Source of the DNA: Euonymus europaeus
Lineage: Eukaryota > Streptophyta > Magnoliopsida > Celastrales > Celastraceae
DNA: 64,000 nucleotides
Reading direction: 5' to 3'
Assembly: GCA_963580455.1 (NCBI GenBank)
Contig: OY756972.1
Span: 20,165,001 to 20,229,000 of the forward strand
Part shown: in pieces, positions 13,536 to 23,645 of the stretch
Layout of the letters: each line of letters opens with the position of its first letter
Numbering within the stretch: position 1 is the stretch's first letter
Notes under the pieces: generated by a model
What the model saw: the letters and a program-made list of their open reading frames with translations, nothing else
Told to the model about the DNA's origin: nothing
Databases searched by the model: none
Translations under genes and position numbers: made by a program

Positions 13536-13833
13536 TGTATCTTTTATATATATGCAGTATTATGTATAAAATATATAATTTTAATTTAGTTCATTGTTGT
13601 TCTAATGTATACATTGACAAAAAACAATTCTTAATAATAATATTTTAATATTATGAGGAAACTAACTTCCCAAGGAATATAAGAGAGATTGTTTTCCATC
13701 TTGGAACCCTTATTATGAGTTGATTTATTATAAATTTTGTTTGATTGATTTTATTTTCTCATTTTTAAACACTACAAAATTAGAAAAATATTTTCAAGAT
13801 GTAGATTTCCCAACAAACAAATGGAGCATAAGT
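13173..13833. mobile_element. hAT-like MITE with (TA)n tract
   Basis: The left end (AATGCTGCGTTTGTTTGG) pairs with the reverse complement of the right end (TATGCTCCATTTGTTTGT). The similarity continues for about 45 bp through 'ACATCT'. ATTATTTT occurs on both sides (13165-13172 and 13834-13841) and may be an 8-bp target duplication, though it is low in complexity. The interior is AT-rich, carries a TA microsatellite near 13512-13535 and has no ORF. Confidence 0.5.
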
Positions 13834-14331
13834 ATTATTTTCAAATTGACTTAAATTAAAACAAATAAATTGAATAGTAAATTTGAGTTCGGTCTGGTTC
13901 TCTCAATCGTTGGATCATTCCAATGGTTGAGATTAAAACAATAAAAAAAGCCGCTCATTTATCGCAAATACACGAATAGAAAGTCACCCAAATCGCGATC
14001 CTAACGCTGTCTCCAAGATCCAATTCCTCCTCGAATCAAGACCTGGAATCACAACGCCCAGGTTGTTGTTTTTATAAAATCTGTTTGTCTACAGAGAAAA
14101 ACTAGTGAAAATGACAGGAAAGTTTGGGATTTGAATTTGTTGTTTGATGTGATGTTGGCAATGTATAGCTCGCAGAGAAATTTCATTCGAAAAATTATAT
14201 TCTAGGCAACAGAGATATCTTCGAAAGGTTTTGCTTGAAAATTTGATTCAATTTTTGTATGAATTTCATGTTCCCCTATCGTGAGGGCTGCGAAGAAGAA
14301 TCGAAACTCCTCATCAACGAGGGCCGCAGAG

Positions 14332-14349
14332 AAGAATTGGAGAAGAAGG
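14332..14349. repeat. Left target-site duplication of the SINE (18 bp)
   Basis: AAGAATTGGAGAAGAAGG occurs here and again at 14580-14597 without a mismatch, exactly bordering the inserted sequence. Confidence 0.85.
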
Positions 14350-14579
14350 GCCCCCAGGGCATATGGCTCAGCGGCACCCAATGGGGTCTTCGGTTTGGTT
14401 AGTACGGTGGAGTCCCGAGTTCGAAGCGTGCCTTTGGCGCAGTTTCGGTCATTCTTGGTTGATTTATCGGAACACACCCAGCGGTCCCTGTCGTTGTGTC
14501 GCATAACCTGCGACTTACATTCTACCGGTATCCCGAGGGCACGGGTCGGTAGACAGGCCCTTTGGTCCTGCCCCAACCA
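14350..14579 (+). mobile_element. SINE, tRNA-derived, 230 bp
   Basis: The segment is bounded by a perfect 18-bp direct repeat. It is clearly more GC-rich than its surroundings. Near its 5' end it has a Pol III A box (TGGCTCAGCGG, 14364-14374) and, about 44 bp further, a B box (AGTTCGAAGC, 14418-14427), the spacing of a tRNA head. The 3' end is pyrimidine-rich (CCTGCCCCAACCA) with no poly(A). ORFs on both strands here (14202-14664) are by-products of the GC content. I do not recognise the SINE family. Insertion by target-primed reverse transcription is inferred from the long duplication. Confidence 0.8.
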
Positions 14580-14597
14580 AAGAATTGGAGAAGAAGG
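14580..14597. repeat. Right target-site duplication of the SINE (18 bp)
   Basis: Exact copy of the sequence at 14332-14349. Confidence 0.85.
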
Positions 14598-15990
14598 ATA
14601 TTACGAATCGGTCGGTGCAGCAATTGAGTATTTTTGTAGAGTTCAATCTTTGACCGTCCGTTAGATCTAACGGCTTACATTAAAAGCCCGTAAAATTGGA
14701 AAAACATGGACATCCGTGTAAGAGTATGTGTCTATGGTGGAAGTGGAACCAATTGTCACATGTCCGAGTCAGCAACTAGCGCTTCTCAAATATATAAAAA
14801 TGAACAAAATATGTGGACCTTATTCTCCTAGGTGAAAGGCCATTGCCCTTGTCCCTTCCTTAAGGATGAGCTCCAATGTTTTAGGGTCAGGTTAAGATGG
14901 ACTTCTAAACATTAATTATTATATGACCAAATTTTCTTTCTTGATATTTTTTCTTCCAATAATTTTTTTGACCATAATAAGGAGCATAAAAAGGTAAGGT
15001 CATGTCAGGGTTAGAAGTCAGAATTGATTTACTATGACATCCCCTTAACAATCTTAAAAACCCCTAATTGAATATTTTTAATGAATATATATTGTTATGT
15101 GATGATTTTTTTTTTACTCGGGTGTGACAATTAGTAACGAATTCGAAAAATAAATTGAGAGGGAGTTGACTAGTGACAGAGTGAAAAATTTAAGGAAGAG
15201 GTCGACGGGAGTTGAGATAAGCACCTTCAAAATATCTTTTTTAGACCATTTGGGTTTACAAATTATAGTTTTAGGATTAAATCTATATAAAATAGCTTTA
15301 CTTTTAATTTTTTAGCGGCTTTATGGTTGAGTATTAAACTAAAAATATAATTACATACAAGCAGATTTTCTTAAAAAAATAATTGAGAATTCATTTACAT
15401 AAGATGTACTCGTTGACGGCTAAAGATTGGGTCTATATCCAATATTACAAAAGATAAACTTTTTTTTTGATCAACTTGTATGATATAAATATCAGTTAAA
15501 AAATGTATATATATATAATTAATTGAGTTCAATGTTTCTTGGTTGAATTTGATTCAAATATGGTGTCTTGAGTTAAATTAAGATAAGTTCAATGTCTATT
15601 GGTTAAAACAAAATTTGATTCAAATATAGTGTCTGAGTGGGTGTTAGAGATGCATGGAACAAAGTTACTTGAATTACCCACACACGCAAGTCACTGGTCA
15701 TATCTCACGCCACGTCACCCACTTTTTCCTTCCAACAAAACACTACAAATCTGACCTGGAAATTGTTCTTGGGACGGGCTCCACTTATCTACACGCATGC
15801 CCACACTGGTACTTACGTGTCCGTTTTCTGTTGCATGCAAATAAAATATTTGCTCCCTGAATGAAACGTGTAAGATAGTGATTGGGTTTAGTTTCTGGTC
15901 AAAGCGACGGCAGATTAAAGTTACGAATATTATTTTAATTAGATTGATATTCTTTTATTGATCTTGAAAAATTATTGGAGGAGCTTGAAA
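14598..15990. other. Intergenic DNA upstream of the 169-aa gene
   Basis: AT-rich, with no gene or clear repeat seen. A local duplication of 'gttcaatgt.t.ttggtt...attcaaatat.gtgtc' occurs around 15527-15632. A Y-patch-like pyrimidine stretch near 16000-16025 probably marks the transcript start of the next gene. Confidence 0.4.
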
Positions 15991-16144
15991 CAAAGAAGCC
16001 AATCTCTTTTCGGTCTCTCTCTCCTTCTTGAGAACTGATTCTTCCAACTGGAGAGAATATAACTAGGCTATCCATCTCCATCCATTGTCGTTCAATGCCA
16101 GTTTTGGTTTCGCAGCAGAGAAAATCTGACCTTTTGCTTTTAAG

Positions 16145-17127
16145 GTATCTTATCTATCTATGTTGATTTTTATAATCATTCGTTGCTTTCTGTAATTATT
16201 CTAGCTGCCTTGAATCTTCTTTTGATATTCCAAGTTTGAGATTGAAGGAACGATAAATAGTTTCTTCTGGGTTTCCGTTTTTAAAATTTGGGTCCCTTAG
16301 ATTGGAAGGATAAAGGGGGCTGCTTTACAGGGAAGGAAGAGAAAATCAGAAAATCGGATTTGGGTTTTCTTTAAAATGTGTTTAATTCATGATATGTAAA
16401 TTGAAATGGATTTAATGCATGGGTTTCGATTGTCTTGAAGTAGGGGAAAAAGACTGTCGGTTTCTCTCTTCTTTGGGGATTGCGGATTGGTTGCATGAAT
16501 GAGCAGTCGCATACATGCATCAGGTCGAGGAGTTAGTGTTTCTGTGGTTTCGTAATTTATTAGACGAATGAATCGAAATTCGAAAGATCTATATTTGGAA
16601 AAGACAATCTTGGATTTTTTTTGTGTGTCTAAGTTCATTGTATTCTGTCCATTGACAGTCTATAGCCGTCTTGTTGAAAATATAATGTCTTTATAAGCCT
16701 CTGTCGTTTACCTAACAACTCCATAGCATGTGTGCAATGGCGTAATATTCTCTGAACCTATTCACTTTCTGTAATTCTCTGTCTCTCTTCCCTTCGAGTC
16801 AGTAATAATGAGAAACGTGCTTTAGCTCAGCCAAAAGAATCGTGCGAAGTTTGCTTGCTGAGGTGTTGGTTGTTTTTCTGTTCTGGGGAATGAGGGAATT
16901 AAGGTGCTTACCTTTGATTTTTCTCGGGGAGTTAATTTCTCTGTTCAATTTTCCTACACATCTTTTGCTTCCTTTTTTTCAAATATCTAGCAAAAGGTTT
17001 GTTCCTGTTGTTAGAATCATGTATGCTATTCTTCTTCTTGCATTTGAAAAATGTATGCTTCTCCTTTAATACTATTATTTTCTTGATGAATTTGGTTCTG
17101 AAAATACTAATAATTGCTTTTGCTCAG
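16145..17127 (+). other. Long 5'UTR leader intron of the 169-aa gene
   Basis: A donor (TTTTAAG/GTATCTTATC) near 16145 and an acceptor (TTTTGCTCAG) ending at 17127 would splice a leader exon from about 16010 to the exon carrying the ATG. The T-rich interior with no coding potential fits a leader intron of about 1 kb, a class often linked to strong expression in plants. No transcript data are available, so this is inferred. Confidence 0.5.
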
Positions 17128-17195
17128 TTGGAATTCTCAAGCCTGAATTTGTTGGCTCTTTTTTGAGACACGTCTCAGTGCTGGTTTACTTTTGT

Positions 17196-18219
17196 ATGGC
17201 GTTGGCATTCAACCATTTCTCATGGTTGTGGAGTGGAAAGCATCAAAAGCCCAAAGTTCCCAATGGGTCTTCTTTAAATTCTTCTCCTGATTCCGGGTTG
17301 CTGGAATCTGATAATCTCAAGTTTCCAGCGGATCGGGGGGCTAATATTGCTTCATCATCAAGGAGGATCAAGCGCAAATGGCATAGCCGGGAAGAGAGAA
17401 AAATTGATAGGGAATTCGATGTTGTTCTTGTGCCATCTGATAGTGGATGTGTTTCGGGTTCTGAGTCTGATAATTCTGATTATTCGGTTGGGTGGTTGGA
17501 GCCTCATGGACCTGGATTCCAAAGTGATGATGAGACCGACAACAGTTTTGCTGTGCTAGTTCCATGTTATGGACATGTTCATGATGATAGGGTGGAGGTT
17601 CCAAACAACAACATTTTAGGCGCTATTTTCAGAGTTCCAGATAGTTATTCTGATGGTGAGAGCTTTTACTTCCCCAATTGGTATCTTCTTCCTTCTCAAT
17701 TTGTATTAGGTTTTATTTTGTTTTGTTGTCAATGTGAGCTTTCTATGTTGCTTGATAAATGATAATTTACTGGCCTTTTGAATATGATGTGTGCACATAG
17801 TCTCCGATTATTTTGGTAAAGTTCTCTACCTCTTGCGCTTTTGCTTTTATATCCTCAGGGCTCAGGATCTTAGTTCACCTGTCAATTATAAAGTTCTAGT
17901 TGCAAAACAATTGTCGTCGCTTGAGCCAGATTTTGATTTCTCTGTCGTCAATAGTATTTGCAATAAAATGTAATGCTTTGCTTTTGATAATTCGATTCAG
18001 TTAGTAATGTGGAATAAGATTTTCTCTTGGTCCTTCCGGTTCCAATACTTTCAATTGTTCTGATAGTTTGAAACTTGTTAGTGACTTTTGGCCGTGTGGC
18101 AAATGAATGTTTTTTTTTTTAAACCGTTATCCTCCAATATGCAATAGCTAATCTTGCTGTTACATACAGAGAGCAAGAAATATATGGAACATTGGCTTTC
18201 CTCCCTTCAGAACATCTGA
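17196..18219 (+). CDS. Small conserved acidic plant protein, 169 aa
   Basis: Two coding exons, 17196-17655 and 18170-18219, join in phase (GATG/AGAGC) and end in TGA, giving 169 aa. I chose the ATG at 17196 (MALAFNHFSWLWSG), because the upstream in-frame ATG-like codon belongs to the leader. A Trp-containing N-terminus is followed by a Ser-rich stretch and a basic patch (RRIKRKWHSREERK, about residues 64-78). An acidic Ser/Asp region with GWLEPHGP and FAVLVPCYG comes next, then a C-terminus reading SKKYMEHWLSSLQNI. Conserved plant proteins of this size and layout exist; one name I associate with them is MEE59 (maternal effect embryo arrest 59), but I cannot verify that. No enzymatic motif is visible and the function is unknown. 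Confidence 0.8.
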
Positions 18220-18772
18220 TATTCAGGATGGCTAATAGAGGCAAATTGGGTTCTACTGTGCTCTTTGGCTGCTGCTGCTGCATACTCTGTGAGGACCTGT
18301 GCTGTTGCTTCAACATCGAAAGTTAAATGTATAAAGATGTAATATAACCTAATGTTCAGTATTGACTCAAAAAAATGAAAAGAAAAAAAAGGAAAAGAAA
18401 AAGAAAAAACATGTGTGGTTGTTGGTAGCATAGGACTCGCAGGCATGGCCTCTAAGCCGATAATAATACCGATGAAGACCAGAAATGGCAGAAGTTTGTG
18501 TTAATCTACCAAGGAGCAGAAATGGATCTACAGATGCCAGGACAACATATTTTTGTAGTCTTCTTGCAAGGCTTTGCTAGGAGGACTGATTGTTGTCGCC
18601 CCCTTCTCACTCTCCACAACCAGGATTGAAAATGATAAAGTGTTTGCCGTCCCTTCTCACTCTCTACAACTGGGATGGAAAAGCGTAGTGTGAAAAAGCG
18701 TTTTACCGGCAGGTGTTGCAGATGAAAACAGGAAGGGAGAGAGTAGAAATAAGTGTGTGCGCGTGGGCGCAG

Positions 18773-18916
18773 GCTGGCTATTCTTTCATGTAAATATATA
18801 ATCTGTACATAACTGAAGCAGGTCCTTGCTTTTTGCGTGTGTGTGTGTGCGAGCTGGCTATTCTTTCATGTAAATAAATAATCTGTATATAACTGAAGCA
18901 GGTCCTTGCCTTTTGC
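18773..18916 (+). repeat. 80-bp tandem duplication
   Basis: Copies 18773-18836 and 18853-18916 differ at only a few bases. Each contains 'gctggctattctttcatg' and 'aactgaagcaggtccttgc'. Confidence 0.85.
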
Positions 18917-18956
18917 TTCATCTTCTTGTAAATAATTGCAATTGCTATTGTAAATA
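18789..18956 (+). promoter_or_regulatory. Cluster of six Pumilio-type motifs (TGTANATA)
   Basis: Six sense-strand matches to the PUF consensus UGUANAUA lie within 168 nt: TGTAAATA at 18789, 18869, 18927 and 18949, TGTACATA at 18804 and TGTATATA at 18884. Four of the six come from an 80-bp tandem duplication; the last two are independent. Plant PUM proteins bind this core in 3'UTRs to control mRNA stability and translation. Regulation of the 169-aa gene is inferred. Confidence 0.6.
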
Positions 18957-19242
18957 GAATGAACTAGCTCTCTCTCTCTGCCTCTCTCACAGACTAATAC
19001 ATGCAGACATATTCTTTTAGCTTCTTTCTCACACATGCATTTAGAAAATTATGTATTTGTGGAAGTACTGTAAGCATCATCTTTATGATGTGTAGCATCT
19101 GGGCTTCCCTTTCCTACATATATTCTTGTAAGTATATCAATACCATTTTCAATTCCTCAAAACTCAAAAAATAGAAGATGCAAACAACTCAGGTATCTAT
19201 CTCATGTATCTAAAACTTGCTGGAATGTCAGAGGAGATAAGT

Positions 19243-22200
19243 TCATCTACTTTGTGGAACCTCAGCTGCTTCCAGAGTACTATATTGTTTCTGCAATGCA
19301 GGACTCATGCAAGAAAAGAGTGATGATGCCTTCTGTTGTCTTTGCTTTTTAAGCTTCACTCCGAACAAGAAAGACCGCAATGGTATTTTTGATCGAAGCG
19401 ATGAACTTCTGATATTTGAGTTTTGCTTTGATGCTGAAATCCCAAAGTCTTCATCCAGTTTTGCCAAGGTAGTCTCAAGATCGAGCTGCATTGCTCTCAC
19501 TCTATCAAGACCCGCGAGCAATTCATTTGTAACCTTCCTGTTTTCCTGTTTCATATTAAGAACCTCACCTTGAAACTTAGCTGCCTTGTATTCAGTGATC
19601 TCAGTCTTCTCTGGTCCATTGGAAACTCTTGATATCTCCTCTTGGATGCTCCACAAAGAATCATATCTGCCCTGCATTTCATCCTTCATTACTGAGTTGT
19701 TCTCCAGCCATAATGTTAGCTCAGTTTCTATCTCTCTCAAGTGCTTGTATATCGGCCTGGCAACTGAGATTAGCGACTCATTTTTACCACTTCCTTCTCG
19801 CTTCCTTCCATCCTTCAGTTGCAATAGCTCTGCTTTTAAATCATGGATTGAAGTTTGAAATTTCCTTATTTGATGGAAGGATGTGCTAAATCTTAACCAG
19901 AACTCTAGATTCTCTTCCAAAAGTTCGTCAATTTCTGAACGGAATTTTTCTTCTATAGGAGAAGGATCAGAATGGAAATGTTGTATCTTGGTCTCATGTT
20001 CTTCCTCTTTAGCAGACAGTGGTTGTTGATTCGAAGTTAGCGATGAAATGTTAGACTCTGGAGAGCTAGCAACTTGTGTTATGCTTTCAGGGGCTCCTTG
20101 CTGAAGCGAATGACGACTCCATTGTCCATCCATATTGATGTCGGGGGAGCTTTGTTTTCGTCGCAAGGACCTAATTTCCTCATCCCTCGTAGCAATGGCG
20201 TTCTTCAACTCCCTCATCTGCATTGCCAATTCAAAGAATCCATCACGGTTTTTCTTCTCAACATCAGCAAGCTTTTTCTTTACTTCCTTATAGTTATGGA
20301 GAACTGACGAATACTCCTCCACTAGAAGCTTCTCTCTGTCCTCTAACCCATTTAAGTACAGCTGCCTCCAGTTAGGTTGACCTTCTTCCTCTTCTATCCC
20401 CGTTTCCTCCAGCTTGGTATCAATACTACTAGCTTCCGTCCCACGCATGTCTTTCTTGTCATCGTTGTCATCTGACATTTCTATAAGGTTTTCGGACACA
20501 AAATCATGTTTAGTAATTAAGGGGTATGCAATCTCGTCCTCTCCTACACCTTTGACAGAATCACTGATTGAAGAAATTTGTTTGTTCTCTTCCTTCTCTA
20601 TCTTTGCATCTTGAGAGACCGTAGAGCCATCAGCAGGAGCCAGTTTATCTCTGCAGTTTTCGGCTTCGTCAACTGGCTTGGAACCAGGAGACACTTTCAT
20701 TTCCTGGAACAGCCCAACATTCTCAACCTCCTCATCCAGCTCCACATTGTGTAGTTTCCCAGACAAATGATCAATGTTGCACATTGCTTCAGTAAAATGC
20801 ATCCGAAGGTTGTTATTTTGGTCTTTGAAACTTCTGTTAAGACTTCTGACTCTTTGCAACTCCTCCTCCAACTCTTTTAGCTTCTTGTTCGTATTGTCTG
20901 AACCTTCAATTAGGCTCTCCTTGTCCTCTTCCAGGGTCTGAATATGTGCTTGGAGTTCATCTGTTTCTGTTCTTAATCTCTCAACCAAAGCAGCCTGTGA
21001 AGACACTGCAGTTTCCAAGGTAACAACCTTATTTACAAGTCCATCAATCTTTTCTGCCAGTTGCGAGACTGAGAGAATAGACTTTGATTCTACATCAAGC
21101 TGTTGCTCAATTTTCTTCCTTAAAAATTCTAGATCATGTTTCTCTGGTTCCTCACTGTTGATTTCTTGGCTAAAGTTAGCCAATTTAGGACTCTTGCACC
21201 GGGATTCAGCAACGGCCTCTTCCTTTTCTGTTTGCTTGGGAAGAAATTTTCTCCGGAGGGCTTGGAACTTCTCCTTGGCTTCCTGAGCTCTTTCGTTCTC
21301 TATTTCTGCCTTTTCAGCAGACTGTTCTTCTCTCTCTTTCAACTGGTTCAAGGTCTTCTTGCAAGACTTTAAAGCTGTTGACGCCATCAATGTTCGAGCT
21401 TCATTATCCTCAATTGCAGTACCAATACCAAACTCATCCTGTAAGCTACAAACTCTTCCTTGCATCTCAGTAATCTGGTTCTCAATTTCACAGAATTTCC
21501 CATATCCATGCTCATATGAACTCTTAACAAACTCCCTTTCAGTCTGTAATGCCAAAATTGCTTTCTGAACTCTATCAAGCTCCTCCAATGCCTCATTTTT
21601 CATTGGGCCAGAACTTGGAGTAGTAGCTGCTTTGGCAGTACTGGAGGCCCTCTTTAGCTGCTGTCCTTTTCTCGACAACAACATAGACGGACTCCTGAAG
21701 TCTTTCTTCATCACTGGAACTTTTGGGATTTTTGGCTTGGGAATTGTTTCAGATGGTTTGTCAACAATGTTGAAAGAAGTGGAAGTCGTCGAAAGATTTT
21801 GTTCATCTTCATCATCAATGGCAAACTGAACTTGTTCCGGATATACAGTCGCAATGGTTCGGTTGGCACTTTGAAGCTCTCTTGATAGGTGATCATATCT
21901 CTCAGCCAGTGCTCGGTAAGATCTGTAACATTCTTCGACATAGTTTATTAGTTCTGGCCTCTTTCTGTAGTACATTTCAGCTCTCTGAACAAATGAGTCC
22001 CCTTCATTGTTGATGATTGTGAGTGTTTCACCAACTCTCTCTTCCATATCTGTGAATTTCATAGTTTTGCAATCAAACATTACTACAATCTTCTGGTGTA
22101 TTATAATCAACAAATAATGGTTTCATGCTCTAACAATTCAGATTAAAAAGTTAACCCTAATTTTAGGGTTATCAAAGAAGTATCCTCATTATCTATCTCT

Positions 22201-22461
22201 CAATATGTTTGAAAAAATTGACCAAGCAGTCTCAAACAAACAATGATATTCTTTTTTCTCCAGTTTTACAGCAAATCTAATCTAAATGAACCAGAAAATG
22301 AATGACAGATAATCAAATAGTGCAGAACTAAGAAACCCAGATTGTATAATTGACAAAAAGGACATACCTTGCAGGTTTTGTTCCAGCCATTTTGACTGTT
22401 TTGTCCTGATATGGCTTGCCCACCACCATGAATATGCATTGCTTGCTGCTCTCTGCAACAT
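19243..22461 (-). CDS. NET2: NETWORKED 2 (NET2) actin-binding protein, 966 aa
   Basis: Two exons: 22368-22461 (ATG, 31 codons plus one base) and 19243-22049. The splice joins G/AT in phase to give WLEQNLQDMEERV. The first exon encodes the NAB actin-binding start (AYSWWWASHIRTKQSKWLEQN). The domain continues in exon 2 through YYRKRPELINYVEECYRSYRALAERYDHLS (to about residue 90). Most of the remainder is long coiled coil. The C-terminus carries the family signature PLRSFLFGVKLKKQ and FSCMSPALQKQYS. NET2 proteins decorate actin filaments, mainly in pollen and pollen tubes. The length fits the subfamily. Arabidopsis At1g09720 and At1g58210 are the nearest relatives I recall, each beside a SANT protein as here. 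Confidence 0.95.
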
Positions 22462-23645
22462 TATCTCCCTCTCCCCCTCAGCATGTAAAATTGATGCAAC
22501 CCATTAGATCAGAAACCATGATGACCATTTGCATATGAAGGAATAAAGGAGTGGATCAGGATAAGTTTTGAAGAAAATACAGTTTCTGTTAGAATGCATG
22601 AAATTATGAGCTGGACATTGAGATTGGAGAGGAGGATACTTCGCCCTGTTATATGTTGGTTCCTTTGACAAGCTCAACAGAACATAAGTTACAAGCTTCC
22701 ATAGAGTGAGTCCACGTACTAGGGTCCTAGGCTTGCCAGGTTGGACTGAAAATTTTATATTTAATTTCTCAAAAAAATTACATTGATTCATTATGATCCT
22801 TGGACTTTTATATTATGACGTTATTCAGTCTTTTTTTATACCCGCAAACAACAAACACATCTTGTACTTTAGAACAATTGCGTCACATTTCGAGCCGAAA
22901 TTTATGCGAGGAACTGTGACTCTTAACCTCTTCAAAAAAAATTGTGAACCAAACTAACCTCAAATGCCTTTGCGAGATTTGTCAACTAAACCCACAAGGA
23001 AAATCCTGAGAAAATCTCAACGAGTTACATCCAATTGGTTCAAATGTCCGACCTCAAGGCCCTGATGAGGTAAGAGCATTTCCAAAACATACACTTCGAA
23101 ATATTCTTCAAATTTTTCAATTGAGTCTCATCTCTATTGCACAAAAATCAAATCATATACTCATTTACATCGTCAAAACATATCTCCCAATATAACTTTT
23201 TAACTATTTTTCAATTGGATCCCACCTCTATTACACAAAAATCAAACCATATACTCATTTACATCGTCATAACACATCTTTCAATACAACTTTTCACTTT
23301 TTACATTCTTTGAGGCTAACACCAAGTAGTTTGACGTGATTCGATTTCAAGTACATACACTAACGAGGGAAAAGAAGGGCTGCGCATAGATCAAATTAAC
23401 AAGGAAAGAAACTAAAGATTTGACAAAAATATTTGAATTCCTAATACTTGAACATTGAGAATTCACCAAGCCGACTCCAAATATTGGATCTTGACGCTGT
23501 TTTTTGTATCGTCAAAGAGAATAAATCATTTAACTATTTACCACAAGATTATATAATTGGCACCACACAAGTTCCAAGAACAAGCAAGCAAAACAGTATT
23601 AAGAACAAAGTGAACTCCATAGGTATACCACAAATCCTTCTTCGC
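22462..23645. other. Spacer between NET2 and the SANT gene, with a tandem repeat
   Basis: NET2 promoter/5'UTR from 22462. A 94-bp period tandem repeat (copies starting near 23113 and 23207) contains 'atatactcatttacatcgtca' twice; a 'gagcatttccaaaac' word at 23072 suggests it belongs to a decayed MITE. No coding signal. Confidence 0.45.

Larger units (their letters stand above)
18220..19010 (+). other. Downstream/3'UTR region of the 169-aa gene, with tandem duplications
   Basis: About 770 bp separate this stop codon from the end of the convergent NET2 gene's 3' region. The stretch holds two direct duplications. One is near 18600-18690, with 'cttctcactctc.acaac..ggat.gaaaa' twice. The other is a clean 80-bp period repeat, 18773-18836 and 18853-18916, linked by a GT-rich stretch. 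It is probably 3'UTR, which needs transcript evidence. Confidence 0.45.

Noticed and set aside
14202..14664. Overlapping 120-codon ORFs on both strands
   Set aside because: They cover the GC-rich SINE and its target duplications; no homology or splice context.
18207..18446. Minus-strand ORF of 79 codons
   Set aside because: Antisense to the last exon and downstream region of the 169-aa gene; no family features.
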